Shown in pieces: positions 9,856 to 18,821 of a stretch of DNA of 64,000 nucleotides (the stretch's first letter is position 1; each line of letters begins with the position of its first letter). The notes below the pieces were generated by a model. It saw only the letters and a list, made by a program, of their open reading frames with translations, was not told the origin of the DNA and did no database searches. Source of the DNA: G963701675 sp963701675 (GTDB taxonomy: Bacteria > Planctomycetota > Planctomycetia > Gemmatales > Gemmataceae); NCBI GenBank assembly GCA_963701675.1, contig OY969623.1, forward strand, positions 8,184,001 to 8,248,000. The letters run 5' to 3'. A program made the position numbers and the translations under genes.

Positions 9856-11868
9856 ATGGCGAAATCTCGTCTTAACACGGTGCCTCTCCGCGATCGGCGA
9901 CGGCCCCTTGCATTGGAAGTGCTCGAAGACCGCTCGCTGCTGTCCGCGCAGCTCATCCTCAACGGCCCGCAGACTCTGACGCCGTATGCCAACGTCAACG
10001 CGAGCAACAGCCCGGGCGTGTACCAATCCGAGATGACGGTGGCGATCAATCCGCAGAACCCACTGAACGTCGTCGGGTTTTCGCATCACCGCAACGGGAT
10101 CAGCTTCAACGAAATCAGTGTCTATTACAGCATCGACGGCGGCACTTCGTGGACGCTAACTCTGATCGGAGGCACGGGAGCCGTCAACAGCGATGGGCTT
10201 GGGTCGTCAACCAATTACACCCGGTTTGATCCGACGGTCAAGTTCGATGCGAACGGCAATCTGTTCATTGCGTATTGTGCCTATGCCTCCGGAAACTCCA
10301 CACGGCTCGTCGTTGCCAAAAGCACGAACGGCGGCGCATCATTTCCGAACAGCGACTTCCGCATCATCGACTCGCAACCCGGATATGGCGGCGTCGATAA
10401 AGTCTATCTTGGCACGGGACAAGCCGGGCCCAGCACCACCCAGCAAGCCGTCTATGTGGCATACGAACGCGCGTTGACCGGCACCCCGATCATGGTGGCA
10501 GGTTCGAACGACAGCGGCACGACGTGGACGGCGCCGGTCACGATTGATTCATACGGCGGCGGCAGCTTTTACGCCGGCCCGGCCGTCGGCCCAAACGGCG
10601 AGCTTTACGTCGTCTGGCAGAGCACTGGTGATAGCAGGATCAAGTTTCGCGCCAAGCCGGACGGTCTGTGGGGCGGTGGGTCGTGGGACGCAACCAGGAC
10701 AGTGCGCATTCTCACCGACGCAATGACGCAGACGTCGATTCCGCCACAGTCTCGCCGTGGCATCTACAACACGCCCGTTATCGATGTCGATCGTAGCGGC
10801 GGCATTCACCAGGGCCGCATTTACGTCACCTTCGTGGACCGCATCGCCGACTTTAACACCGACGTGTTCCTGGCCTATTCCGATAACGGCGGAGTGAATT
10901 GGCTCCCTCTGGGACTGACCGGCAATGTCGAGAGCCTCGACACCAGCGAATTCCATTCATGGGTCGCCGTGGACCAGTCCTCCGGCAGCGTGAGCGTGCT
11001 CTACAAAACGAACGACGGCAACCCCGACCCCATGACTTCGACGACGCGCGTCGCCAGCAGTTTCGACGGCGGCGCGACGTTTCCCAGCAAGGCGGACATT
11101 GCGAGTCAGCGCTCCAATGCGTATTTCTCTACCTACGCGGGAGAGTTTCTAGACTACACCGGCTTCGACGTTCATCAGGGAACGATGCACGGGTTCTGGT
11201 CTGACAACCGTGGCGCCACACCGGGAACCTACACCGCTGATCTGGAGGCCTATTCCGCAAAGGCGGCATTTGTCAGCACCACGAACGGAAACAGACTCGT
11301 GGTCAACGGGGACGACGGCGGTGCCACGAATGACACCATCGTCCTGCGAAAGAGCGCTGCGAATGCTGACTACCTGGAAGTCGTCGTGAACGGCGCGATT
11401 CAGTATGCCGGGTTGATTCAAAGCGTAAATCAGATCGAATTAAATGGACAAGCCGGCAACAATGCCATCGTAGTTCAGAACGCCTTCTCAGGAATCGACA
11501 TTACCGTTAACGGTGGCACGACCGGCCGCAATCTGATGATCGCCGGCGCCAGCGCGGCGACGCTCATTGGCGGTGCCGGGGAGGACATCCTCATCGGCGG
11601 CACGACGAGTTGGGACAACAACGCCGGGGCCATAGCCGCCATCATGGCGGAATGGTCACGCACCGATCTCAGCTACCGGCAACGCATGGTCCATATCGTC
11701 CGCGGCGGCGGCTACAACGGGACATTCGTTCTCAACCCCAACACCGTCGATGGCAACGGCCAAGCAAATCTGCTTTATGGATATAGCGGCCGCGACTTGT
11801 TCTTTTTCGATCCGTACGATGTGAACGATCTCGACGGCAGCATCGGCGAGGGGTCGTTCCCGATCTAG
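9856..11868 (+). CDS. Secreted sialidase-like (BNR/Asp-box) protein with LEDR N-terminal motif
   Basis: A 670-aa protein; AAGGAG lies just upstream of the ATG. The N-terminus LALEVLEDRSLLS is the LExLEDR motif of planctomycete secreted repeat proteins. Residues ~60-450 hold several Asp boxes (SIDGGTSW, SNDSGTTW, SDNGGVNW, SFDGGATF) of a sialidase-type beta-propeller. The C-terminal ~150 residues contain RTX-like glycine motifs (GGAGEDILIGG). A catalytic Arg triad was not established, so sialidase activity is unproven; it may be a binding or structural propeller. Confidence 0.8.
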   Translation: MAKSRLNTVPLRDRRRPLALEVLEDRSLLSAQLILNGPQTLTPYANVNASNSPGVYQSEMTVAINPQNPLNVVGFSHHRNGISFNEISVYYSIDGGTSWTLTLIGGTGAVNSDGLGSSTNYTRFDPTVKFDANGNLFIAYCAYASGNSTRLVVAKSTNGGASFPNSDFRIIDSQPGYGGVDKVYLGTGQAGPSTTQQAVYVAYERALTGTPIMVAGSNDSGTTWTAPVTIDSYGGGSFYAGPAVGPNGELYVVWQSTGDSRIKFRAKPDGLWGGGSWDATRTVRILTDAMTQTSIPPQSRRGIYNTPVIDVDRSGGIHQGRIYVTFVDRIADFNTDVFLAYSDNGGVNWLPLGLTGNVESLDTSEFHSWVAVDQSSGSVSVLYKTNDGNPDPMTSTTRVASSFDGGATFPSKADIASQRSNAYFSTYAGEFLDYTGFDVHQGTMHGFWSDNRGATPGTYTADLEAYSAKAAFVSTTNGNRLVVNGDDGGATNDTIVLRKSAANADYLEVVVNGAIQYAGLIQSVNQIELNGQAGNNAIVVQNAFSGIDITVNGGTTGRNLMIAGASAATLIGGAGEDILIGGTTSWDNNAGAIAAIMAEWSRTDLSYRQRMVHIVRGGGYNGTFVLNPNTVDGNGQANLLYGYSGRDLFFFDPYDVNDLDGSIGEGSFPI

Positions 11869-11903
11869 ATGATAAGTCCTCGCGCGGAGCGCAGCGTATT
11901 CAT

Positions 11904-12809
11904 TCATTGCACTTCGTAGTCCGCGCGCGTCGCTAAGCCCCGCAACACCGTCGGAGTAAGCTTGGTGCTCAGTGAATGTACTGAGCCGTCCGCGTAGGTG
12001 AAAATGACGCAATCGCCGTGTCCGGAGAAGAACAGGTAAGGATTGGAGTCCTTGCTATTCAGCGGCGTTTTGCCGTTCACGCTGGCCATGGCTTGCACGG
12101 GGGCTTCCTCGACGATGTTGCCGCCCACGGGAGCGCCCTTCGTAATCGTCACGGTGCCATGGTTGATTGCGCCGGCCCACGGCGTCCGGGCGAACAGCGC
12201 GGCCCTTTCGCCGACGGCAATCGTCGTGGAAGTCCCGTCCGCGATATCGGACACGCGAACCTTGCTGTTGCGGAAAAAGACGCCGGTGCCGAATTCCGGC
12301 CTCTCGCCCACATCGAACCCGTATCCGTAGTTCGCCGCATAGCTCGTTGTTGCCGCTTCCGCGAGGCTTTTGGTGAATATGTCGGACACGGTGTACACTC
12401 CCGTTTCACGATCGGAAGGGCACGTGAAGACGCGCATCAGGTTGGTTCTTACGACCGTGTGTGTCGATTCTTCGATGGGCAACTGCAAGTTAATGCTCTT
12501 CGCTACGGGTTGCTGGTCGAGGTAAGGCAGAAGGAGCGCGGACCAACCCCAGCCCGGCGAGGTGTACCACGGCAACGTGGCGTCCTCAAGTTCGATGCAG
12601 TAGTACGCGGGCGGAAAATGACCATGCATTTGGTGGTAATTCTGTAGGGCGAGCCCCATTTGCTTAAGGTTGTTTTGACACGTGGTCCGGTTGGCCGCCT
12701 CACGCACTCGCTGCACGGCCGGAAGCAAGAGGGCGATCAATATGCCAATGATGGCAATCACCACAAGGAGTTCAATCAGCGTGAAGCCGGCGCGTTTTCG
12801 GTTTGACAT
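11904..12809 (-). CDS. DUF1559 pseudopilin-like protein
   Basis: A 301-aa protein starting MSNRKRAGFTLIELLVVI. It has the type IV pilin-like helix, then VQRVREAANRTTCQNNLKQM, and ends with the family C-terminal pattern (FSGHGDCVIFTYADGSVHSL). An upstream in-frame start would lie inside the palindrome at 12822-12851, so the ATG at 12809 is preferred. It is downstream of and co-directional with nadE. Confidence 0.9.
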   Translation of the reverse strand: MSNRKRAGFTLIELLVVIAIIGILIALLLPAVQRVREAANRTTCQNNLKQMGLALQNYHQMHGHFPPAYYCIELEDATLPWYTSPGWGWSALLLPYLDQQPVAKSINLQLPIEESTHTVVRTNLMRVFTCPSDRETGVYTVSDIFTKSLAEAATTSYAANYGYGFDVGERPEFGTGVFFRNSKVRVSDIADGTSTTIAVGERAALFARTPWAGAINHGTVTITKGAPVGGNIVEEAPVQAMASVNGKTPLNSKDSNPYLFFSGHGDCVIFTYADGSVHSLSTKLTPTVLRGLATRADYEVQ

Positions 12810-12821
12810 AAAGTACGATTC

Positions 12822-12851
12822 CAAGCCCACGGGTTGCAACCCGTGGGCTTG
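12822..12851. repeat. Perfect 30-nt palindrome between nadE and DUF1559 gene
   Basis: It contains the same 28-nt palindrome found within uvrA at 3588-3615, extended by one base pair. It sits in the 46-bp gap between the nadE stop and the next start codon, where it could fold in the transcript. No T-run follows. Confidence 0.85.
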
Positions 12852-12855
12852 CTAA

Positions 12856-14917
12856 CTACTCCACAGAAGCCGGCACATTAATAGTCTGTTCCTTTTCCTT
12901 CTCACACCACTGGAGCCAGTGCCCCACATGAGCGTCGCTCGGCATCCGCCAATCGCCCCGTGGCGACAGGCTCACGGAACCGACCTTAGGCCCGTCCGGA
13001 AGACAAGACCGCTTGAACTGATTGGCGAAGAAACGTTCGAGAAACACTCGTAACCAGCGCTTGCACTCTGCCGGTGTATACGGCTTGTCGAAGCGTGCGA
13101 ACTCGGCCAGGTATAGAATTTTCTCCGCCGGAGCGCTGTACCGAAGAAGATGGAACAAGAAGAAATCGTGCAACTCATAAGGTCCGATCGCAGCTTCCGT
13201 CGATTGCGTCATTTCTCCATTGGAGCCGGCGGGTAACAATTCAGGTGATATCTCGGTCGCCACCACGTCTAACAGGGTCCTGCGCGTCGCCGTCGAATTC
13301 ATTCTCGGCCGCCCACCGGACAAGGAATTTCACCAACGTCTTGGGGATCGACACGTTGGGGTTGTACATGCTCATGTGGTCGCCGTTGTACGTGGTCCAG
13401 CCCAATGCCAGCTCGGATAGGTCGCTGGTGCCAATTACGAAACCGGCGTTCATGAGAATGTTCGTTCGCATTCGCGCTTGGACGTTTTCGAACACAAGGT
13501 CGTGGCTGTCCGCCGGCAATCGTTGAAGTTGTGCAGACAGTTGCTCGACGTTCAAGCCAGTGATCTCAATGCCAAACGGCCGGTGCTCAAGCGCTTTCAT
13601 TTCCTCCAGACACAAGGAACGAATATCCACGTGTCCCTGACTTACGCTCAAATGCCGCATTAGCTCCATAGCGTTATTCAGCGTTCGCCGGGACGTGCCG
13701 AAACCGGGCATGGTGTAGCCACGGATGTGGCTGCGGTCGACCCCGAGGGCGTCCATCGTCTTGCAAGTCACGAGCAACGAAAGAGTGGAATCCAGTCCAC
13801 CCGACACGCCAATGGCCACGGCTGGAATGCCGATGTGCTCGAGCCGTTTCGCCAAACCGGCAACCTGCGTATGGAAGATTTCGTCGCAACGTTCGCGCAG
13901 CTGGTCGCCCTGGCGCGGAACGAACGGATGCGCTTCCACCGGCCGCCGCAAATCGCGTCGCCCCGGCCGGGGGCTTGAGCCAAACCCGAATGCCGAGCTT
14001 CCCAGCGAAAACGACACCCGCTTGATTTCCCGCTCAGCGGTGCCGTAAAGATGGGCATCGCCGAAACTGTTGGTCCGCATGCGGTCGACACGCAATTGAT
14101 CCAAGTCAACATCCGCAATGAGCAATGTTTCGTCACGCTTGAATCGCTCCGACTCGGCGAGCAGTGAGCCGTTTTCCGCAATCAGACAGTGGCCGCCGAA
14201 GACGACGTCCGTCGTCGATTCACCGACGCCGCAGGAGGCGTAGACGTAGGCGGCAATGCAACGGCCCGACTGGTTGACGACGAGATCACGCCGGTAAACA
14301 GCCTTGCCGATGACTTCATTGCTCGCCGACAGATTCACCAACACAGTCGCCCCGCGCACGGCCTGATAAGAGCTGGGCGGAACCGGAACCCAAAGATCCT
14401 CACAGATTTCGATTCCGACCACCAAACCTTCAACGTCCGCCGCGTCGAACAAATGGTCCGTGCCGAACGGGACGCTTTGGCCCTGAAGATTGACTTGTCG
14501 GCTGCGTGCGCTGGCAGCCGGCGCGAACCAACGCCCTTCGTAAAACTCTTTGTAATTCGGAATGAACGATTTCGGAACGATGCCCAGAATCTTTCCGCGA
14601 TGCAAAAGCGCGGCGCAATTGAAAAGCTGATCGTCGATGGCCAACGGCAAACCGACAATCGTTAATCCGGGAAATCCATGGATTTCTCGGGTGATGAGCT
14701 TCAACGCGTCGAGTGCCGCTTTCTGGAGTGCGAACTGGTGGAACAAATCCGCACAGGTGTAACCCGAAAGCGAAAGTTCGGGGAACACGATTAAGTCCAC
14801 GCTCTCCGTCGCGGCACGGTGGATGAGTTGAATGATGCGTTGGGCGTTGAAGTCACAGTCGGCGACGCGCAAGTTTGGCGCCGCCGCAGCGACCCGCACA
14901 AAACCATGACGAACCAT
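12856..14917 (-). CDS. nadE: Glutamine-dependent NAD+ synthetase, one frameshift
   Basis: This enzyme makes NAD+ from deamido-NAD+ with glutamine as nitrogen donor. The N-terminal nitrilase-type amidase domain shows its Glu (FPELSLSGYT), Lys (PKSFIPNYKEFYEGRWF) and Cys (GIEICEDLWVP). The synthetase domain has the PP-loop GVSGGLDSTLSLL. The C-terminal part (GPYELHDFFLFHLLRYS, FKRSCLPDGPKVGSVSLSP) continues in another frame. A single-base shift lies near 13287: the upstream frame would stop at 13241, while the homologous sequence resumes at TLLDVVATEISPELL. Together the parts match the usual ~680-aa enzyme. Confidence 0.93.
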
Positions 14918-15002
14918 GCGCTGTCCTCAGATGGGCCAGTCGGCTGGGGAGAATCCCCATTGCCATTGTAGTCGAGGCACAACCCCGCGATAGAATCCGA
15001 TT

Positions 15003-15479
15003 ATGGCTGAACTGACGCATTTTGACGAGAGTGGTGCAAGCCGGATGGTGGACACCAGTGCCAAGCCCGAGTCACTTCGGGAGGCGCGCGCGAGCGCCCA
15101 GGTTCACATGGCGCCCGCCACGGCAGCACTCATCCGCAACCGCGGCATGGCCAAGGGCGACGTGCTTGAGGTCGCGCGACTCGCCGGGATCATGGGCGCC
15201 AAACGAACAAGCGATCTCATTCCGCTGTGTCATCCGTTGCCGATCACGGCCGTTCAGATCGATTTTCGGTTTCCTTCCGACGACCGGTTGCACATCGAGA
15301 CAACGGTGAAAGTCTTCGGCCGAACCGGCGTCGAGATGGAAGCGCTCACCGCCGCTGCCGTCGCCGCACTGACCGTATACGACATGTGCAAGTCGGTCGA
15401 TCGGACTATGACACTTACCGATATCCAGCTGGACCACAAGAGCGGCGGCCGCAGCGGGTCGTTCACCCGATCGCCATAA
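15003..15479 (+). CDS. moaC: Cyclic pyranopterin monophosphate synthase MoaC
   Basis: A 158-aa protein of full family length. Markers: SRMVDTSAKPESLREARA, LIPLCHPLPITAV, GVEMEALTAAAVAALTVYDMCK and the C-terminal LDHKSGGRSG with the conserved Lys. MoaC converts the GTP-derived cyclohydrolase product into cPMP in molybdenum cofactor synthesis. No other moa genes are in the window. It is divergent from nadE. Confidence 0.97.
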   Translation: MAELTHFDESGASRMVDTSAKPESLREARASAQVHMAPATAALIRNRGMAKGDVLEVARLAGIMGAKRTSDLIPLCHPLPITAVQIDFRFPSDDRLHIETTVKVFGRTGVEMEALTAAAVAALTVYDMCKSVDRTMTLTDIQLDHKSGGRSGSFTRSP

Positions 15480-15668
15480 CCACGTCTCGCAAGTCTTTGC
15501 GCCGAATTGAAACTTCAGAAACCCTCCCTATATTTATCCACGCCACGGTTAATCATGCCGCACCTCCGGCGGTTTGAATGGCATGGAGGGCGCGGAGGCG
15601 ATGTGGTCGCCTCTCATCAAACCGGAGCACGAAGCCACTCTATGGGTGGCTGCCGCGGGAATCGACGC

Positions 15669-16670
15669 ATGAAGATCGTCACGCCGGCTGCACCGCCGGT
15701 TGTTCGGTCGCGGTTGGATTGGTATACACCCATCGCCGCCGACCTTGAGATCGTGGAACAACTCTTGCGAGAGACGTTGTCCAGCTCTCGCACCGCCGTC
15801 GCCGAATTAGTCTCTCATCTCGAACACTACAAGGGCAAGCGGCTGCGGCCCGCGTTACTGCTGCTCACCGCTCGGGCCTGCGGCCAGGTTGTGCCCGCCC
15901 ATCACACACTCGGCGCTGTCGTCGAGATGATTCACACGGCCACGTTGGTCCACGACGATGTCCTCGATGAGGCCGTCGTTCGCCGTCATGTCCCCACGGT
16001 TAACGCCGCTTGGACCAACCAGACAAGCATTCTCCTGGGCGACTTCCTTTTCACTCACGCATTCCACCTGGCAAGCACGGTGGATGCACGCGCGTGCGGA
16101 TTGATCGGCGAGGCAACCAATCAAGTGTGCGAAGGCGAGCTATTGCAATGTTTGGAGCGTGGTAACCTCGATTTGACGGAAGAGCAGTACCTGGAAATCA
16201 TCGACGGCAAAACCGCGGCGTTGACCGCATGCTGTTGCCGCATCGGCGCCGTCTACAGCGGCGCCTCGACGGACATCGTTGAGTCGCTGTCGCGTTATGG
16301 GCGTTATTTGGGGCTGGCATTCCAGATTGCCGACGATTTACTCGACCTCGTCGGCGAGGAGCGAACCACCGGGAAATCCCTGGGCTCGGACGCGGATCAA
16401 CGCAAACTGACGCTGCCGACGATCTACTTGCTGTCGCGCCCTCGTTCCACGGCGGCGAATCAGGCACGCCAAATCCTGATGAGCGAAGGCAATCACAAAC
16501 GCGAATCGCTCCACCCGCTCCTCGCAACGAGCGGCGCTATTGAATACGCCACCCGCCGCGCACACGAATTCGCATCTCAAGCGCGCGCGGCACTCGACTG
16601 CCTACCGCCATCGCCCGGCCGCTCGGTACTGGAAACCCTCACCGAGCGCGTCATACACCGAACGCATTGA
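15669..16670 (+). CDS. Polyprenyl diphosphate synthase (heptaprenyl/octaprenyl type)
   Basis: A 333-aa protein from the ATG at 15669 (MKIVTPAAPPVVRSRLDWYTPIA). It has both aspartate-rich motifs of trans-prenyltransferases: first LVHDDVLDE (~residue 100) and second QIADDLLD (~225), plus GKRLRPALLLL near the N-terminus. It would elongate allylic diphosphates with isopentenyl diphosphate to make the quinone side chain. Chain length cannot be read off. In-frame upstream codons from 15507 lack a ribosome site. Confidence 0.93.
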   Translation: MKIVTPAAPPVVRSRLDWYTPIAADLEIVEQLLRETLSSSRTAVAELVSHLEHYKGKRLRPALLLLTARACGQVVPAHHTLGAVVEMIHTATLVHDDVLDEAVVRRHVPTVNAAWTNQTSILLGDFLFTHAFHLASTVDARACGLIGEATNQVCEGELLQCLERGNLDLTEEQYLEIIDGKTAALTACCCRIGAVYSGASTDIVESLSRYGRYLGLAFQIADDLLDLVGEERTTGKSLGSDADQRKLTLPTIYLLSRPRSTAANQARQILMSEGNHKRESLHPLLATSGAIEYATRRAHEFASQARAALDCLPPSPGRSVLETLTERVIHRTH

Positions 16671-16676
16671 ACCCTA

Positions 16677-17180
16677 CTACTTCTTGGCGTCGCCTTTCCG
16701 CGGATCGTCGGCTGGGTTGACGTAGGTGATGTCGAACGGCCCGATGCCGTGCACCTGGATGACCGTTTCTCCCTTTGCAATGGCGAAGTGACGCATGGTT
16801 TTGGGCATGCTCATGTACGAACCGGCCGGGAGGGCTTCGGTCTTGGACGGATCGAGTTTGTCTCCTTTGCCGATCAGCAGCGTGCCTGAAAGCACCGTCA
16901 CGTTTTCGTCAATCGAATGCCAATGCGGCGGGACCTTATAGCCATCGGGCAGCTTCGCTCGGAACACGTAAGGCATACCCGATTTGCTCGGATCACCCAT
17001 GAGCACGGCCATTTGGGCGCCGGGCGGCAAACTCGGCGGCGCGGCCATCCACTTCATCGCCGTGGGCGTGACGACTACGTGGTCATTTTCGCCGCCATGT
17101 CCGGCCTTTTCCTGAGCGCCGCTTGCCAGTCCAACCAGCAACGTCCCTACCAATGCCGCAGTTACCGTGATGGCTTTCAT
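16677..17180 (-). CDS. Secreted cupin-domain protein
   Basis: A 167-aa protein starting at the ATG at 17180 behind a strong GGAGG site. Residues 1-22 (MKAITVTAALVGTLLVGLAS) form a signal peptide. The cupin metal-binding motif appears as PPHWHSIDENVTVLSGTLLIG and the second strand as AGSYMSMPKTMRHFAIAKGE. It is probably a small periplasmic cupin; substrate unknown. It converges with the polyprenyl synthase gene, six nt apart. Confidence 0.85.
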   Translation of the reverse strand: MKAITVTAALVGTLLVGLASGAQEKAGHGGENDHVVVTPTAMKWMAAPPSLPPGAQMAVLMGDPSKSGMPYVFRAKLPDGYKVPPHWHSIDENVTVLSGTLLIGKGDKLDPSKTEALPAGSYMSMPKTMRHFAIAKGETVIQVHGIGPFDITYVNPADDPRKGDAKK

Positions 17181-17354
17181 TGCGTCCTCCTGTGATCTAA
17201 TGGTGAATGGAATACAGTTCGGCATCGTACCATGCGCATCACGGCGACGCAAAGGCATCGGTCGTGATCGTGACGCATGAGTCCAATACACGAGCTATAG
17301 TTGCGCGGCGCAGCAAGTCACGCTTTCTCCTTTCCTCGTCGAGGTGTTCCTGCT

Positions 17355-17711
17355 ATGACGAAGTCAATTTCGCTATGGGTGTTGAGCGGCGTTGCGCTGC
17401 TCTTTTCCGTTTCCCCGCTGTGGAGCACGGAGAAGCCGTACTCCAAAATGGACAAGCCGGAATCGGTTGAAGTCCAGAAGTTCGATCCTTCTCGGCCAAC
17501 CCGACAGGTGTGGGTAACTCAACCCGGGTACACGCAGATTTTGTCCAGCGAAGTAATCGCGATGCTGCTTGGGGCAATCGGGTTGTTCTTGGGCATCATC
17601 GGAATTGTTGAGGCGAAGGAAGCCCAAAAGCTGGCCAAAGAGGCCAAGGGGATCGTGGAAGAAGCCCGCCATTCAGCCAATCCACGCGGCAACAATTCAC
17701 AACAACAGTGA
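17355..17711 (+). CDS. Small exported/membrane protein, unknown
   Basis: A 118-aa protein. It has an N-terminal signal-like segment (SISLWVLSGVALLFSVSPLW), a polar middle and a second hydrophobic helix (~residues 70-90, SEVIAMLLGAIGLFLGIIGI), followed by a charged helix (EAKEAQKLAKEAKGIVEEA) likely to form a coiled coil. No family was recognised. Confidence 0.55.
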   Translation: MTKSISLWVLSGVALLFSVSPLWSTEKPYSKMDKPESVEVQKFDPSRPTRQVWVTQPGYTQILSSEVIAMLLGAIGLFLGIIGIVEAKEAQKLAKEAKGIVEEARHSANPRGNNSQQQ

Positions 17712-17925
17712 TCGGCGGGCGCCGATGTCGTTCCTTACCTGGGACCTTGTCATACCAAACACACTGAGCGGACGAGCACGGTCTTGCTCATTACCATCCT
17801 CGTTGCTGCCGAGGCTTCGTGGCGATTCTCCTCAAAATGCGTCCCCGGTCAATCGTCAGCCTGCGTTTTCTTTTTTTCCAGTCGGGCATTAGGATTGCGT
17901 AGAAGAATGGGTAGGGAGAAATGCC

Positions 17926-18165
17926 ATGTCAGACCGCCGAGCGCTATTTGAAACCGCCACCACGCTTTTGCGCCGGATGGAGGAATTGAATGAGCAAATT
18001 GCTGAAGGTCGGCCGGTAACCGACGCTCGCACGGAGGCGCAACGGCTACGGAGGGAGTGGGGTGAGCTCATGCATGAATTGACACGACCTATACGCCGCA
18101 CTCTAAGGGCAAGCAACCAGACAAGTAGGCGTCAGAATCGATTCAAGCCATCGGGTCAGTCCTAA
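17926..18165 (+). CDS. Small helical protein, paralogue of the 18284 gene
   Basis: A 79-aa, highly charged protein (MSDRRALFETATTLLRRMEE...), probably a helical hairpin or coiled coil, with a basic tail. It aligns with the gene at 18284: M(S/T)D.RR.L.....LLR.(M/L)E.L and a later RR.W..(L/V)M.EL. Function is unknown. A hairpin at 18202-18228 separates the pair. Confidence 0.6.
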   Translation: MSDRRALFETATTLLRRMEELNEQIAEGRPVTDARTEAQRLRREWGELMHELTRPIRRTLRASNQTSRRQNRFKPSGQS

Positions 18166-18201
18166 CCGATAATCTCTGTCTTGGTGGATGGGCCGCCGGT
18201 A

Positions 18202-18228
18202 ACGCCCTGACGGCAGTAGTCAGGGTGT
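18202..18228 (+). terminator. Hairpin, probable terminator
   Basis: ACGCCCTGAC (18202-18211) pairs with GTCAGGGTGT (18219-18228) around a 7-nt loop, followed by a short TTC. The stem is strong but the T-run is weak, so termination is only likely. It lies between the two small paralogous genes. Confidence 0.4.
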
Positions 18229-18283
18229 TTCGTTCACTTACGGCACCTCGTTTGCAGGTGTTTTAGCGGCAAGGAACCACTCC

Positions 18284-18490
18284 ATGACGGATCACCGCCG
18301 CTCACTCCTCACGATGTCAGCTTTGCTGCTGCGACAATTGGAAGATCTGACAGACGAACTGGTCCAACGCGCCCGGCCTCTTGACGAGATTCACGCGGAA
18401 GCATGTGAGATTCAACGTCGCTGGATTCAGGTGATGGATGAACTCTCCGCGTCTCATGCCCAGTCGCCGTTGGAAGCGTCCCGAAGCTGA
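18284..18490 (+). CDS. Small helical protein, paralogue of the 17926 gene
   Basis: A 68-aa protein (MTDHRRSLLTMSALLLRQLED...IQRRWIQVMDELSAS) sharing register and key residues with the 79-aa protein encoded just upstream. It is predicted to be alpha-helical and soluble. No known domain was recognised. The tandem arrangement points to local duplication. Confidence 0.6.
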   Translation: MTDHRRSLLTMSALLLRQLEDLTDELVQRARPLDEIHAEACEIQRRWIQVMDELSASHAQSPLEASRS

Positions 18491-18532
18491 TTGTCGCTGG
18501 CGTCCTGCAGCTGAGTTGCTAAAGTGGCATCA

Positions 18533-18742
18533 ATGAATCACATCGAGCGAGTGACCATCAGTCTCTGCGAAACCTGTGTACATAGACGTGACGTAGTTTC
18601 CGCACGGGGCTCACGTTTTCTGCTCTGCACCTTGTCGATGAAGCGCTCGGAGTTTCCCAAGTACCCGGCGCAACCTGTCAGGGCCTGCGCGGGGTTTGAA
18701 CCCATCACGGTGACAATTGAACCGGGCAAGCCCCCGGTGTAG
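18533..18742 (+). CDS. Small cysteine-motif protein (possible zinc ribbon)
   Basis: A 69-aa protein from the ATG at 18533. It has CETCVHRRDVVSARGSRFLLC, then FPKYPAQPVRACAGFE. The spacing C-x2-C ... C ... C suggests a small metal-binding fold. From memory, short proteins of this C..C...FLLC...FPKYP..PV..C.G(Y/F)E kind recur in planctomycetes with no assigned role. It lies just upstream of the multicopper oxidase gene. Confidence 0.6.
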   Translation: MNHIERVTISLCETCVHRRDVVSARGSRFLLCTLSMKRSEFPKYPAQPVRACAGFEPITVTIEPGKPPV

Positions 18743-18821
18743 GACGTTTGAAGCCGATTTTGCACATCCGTCGAGTTGGCTTATACTCGTTCGTCTTTGT
18801 TTGAAACCATGAGGTGCACAT

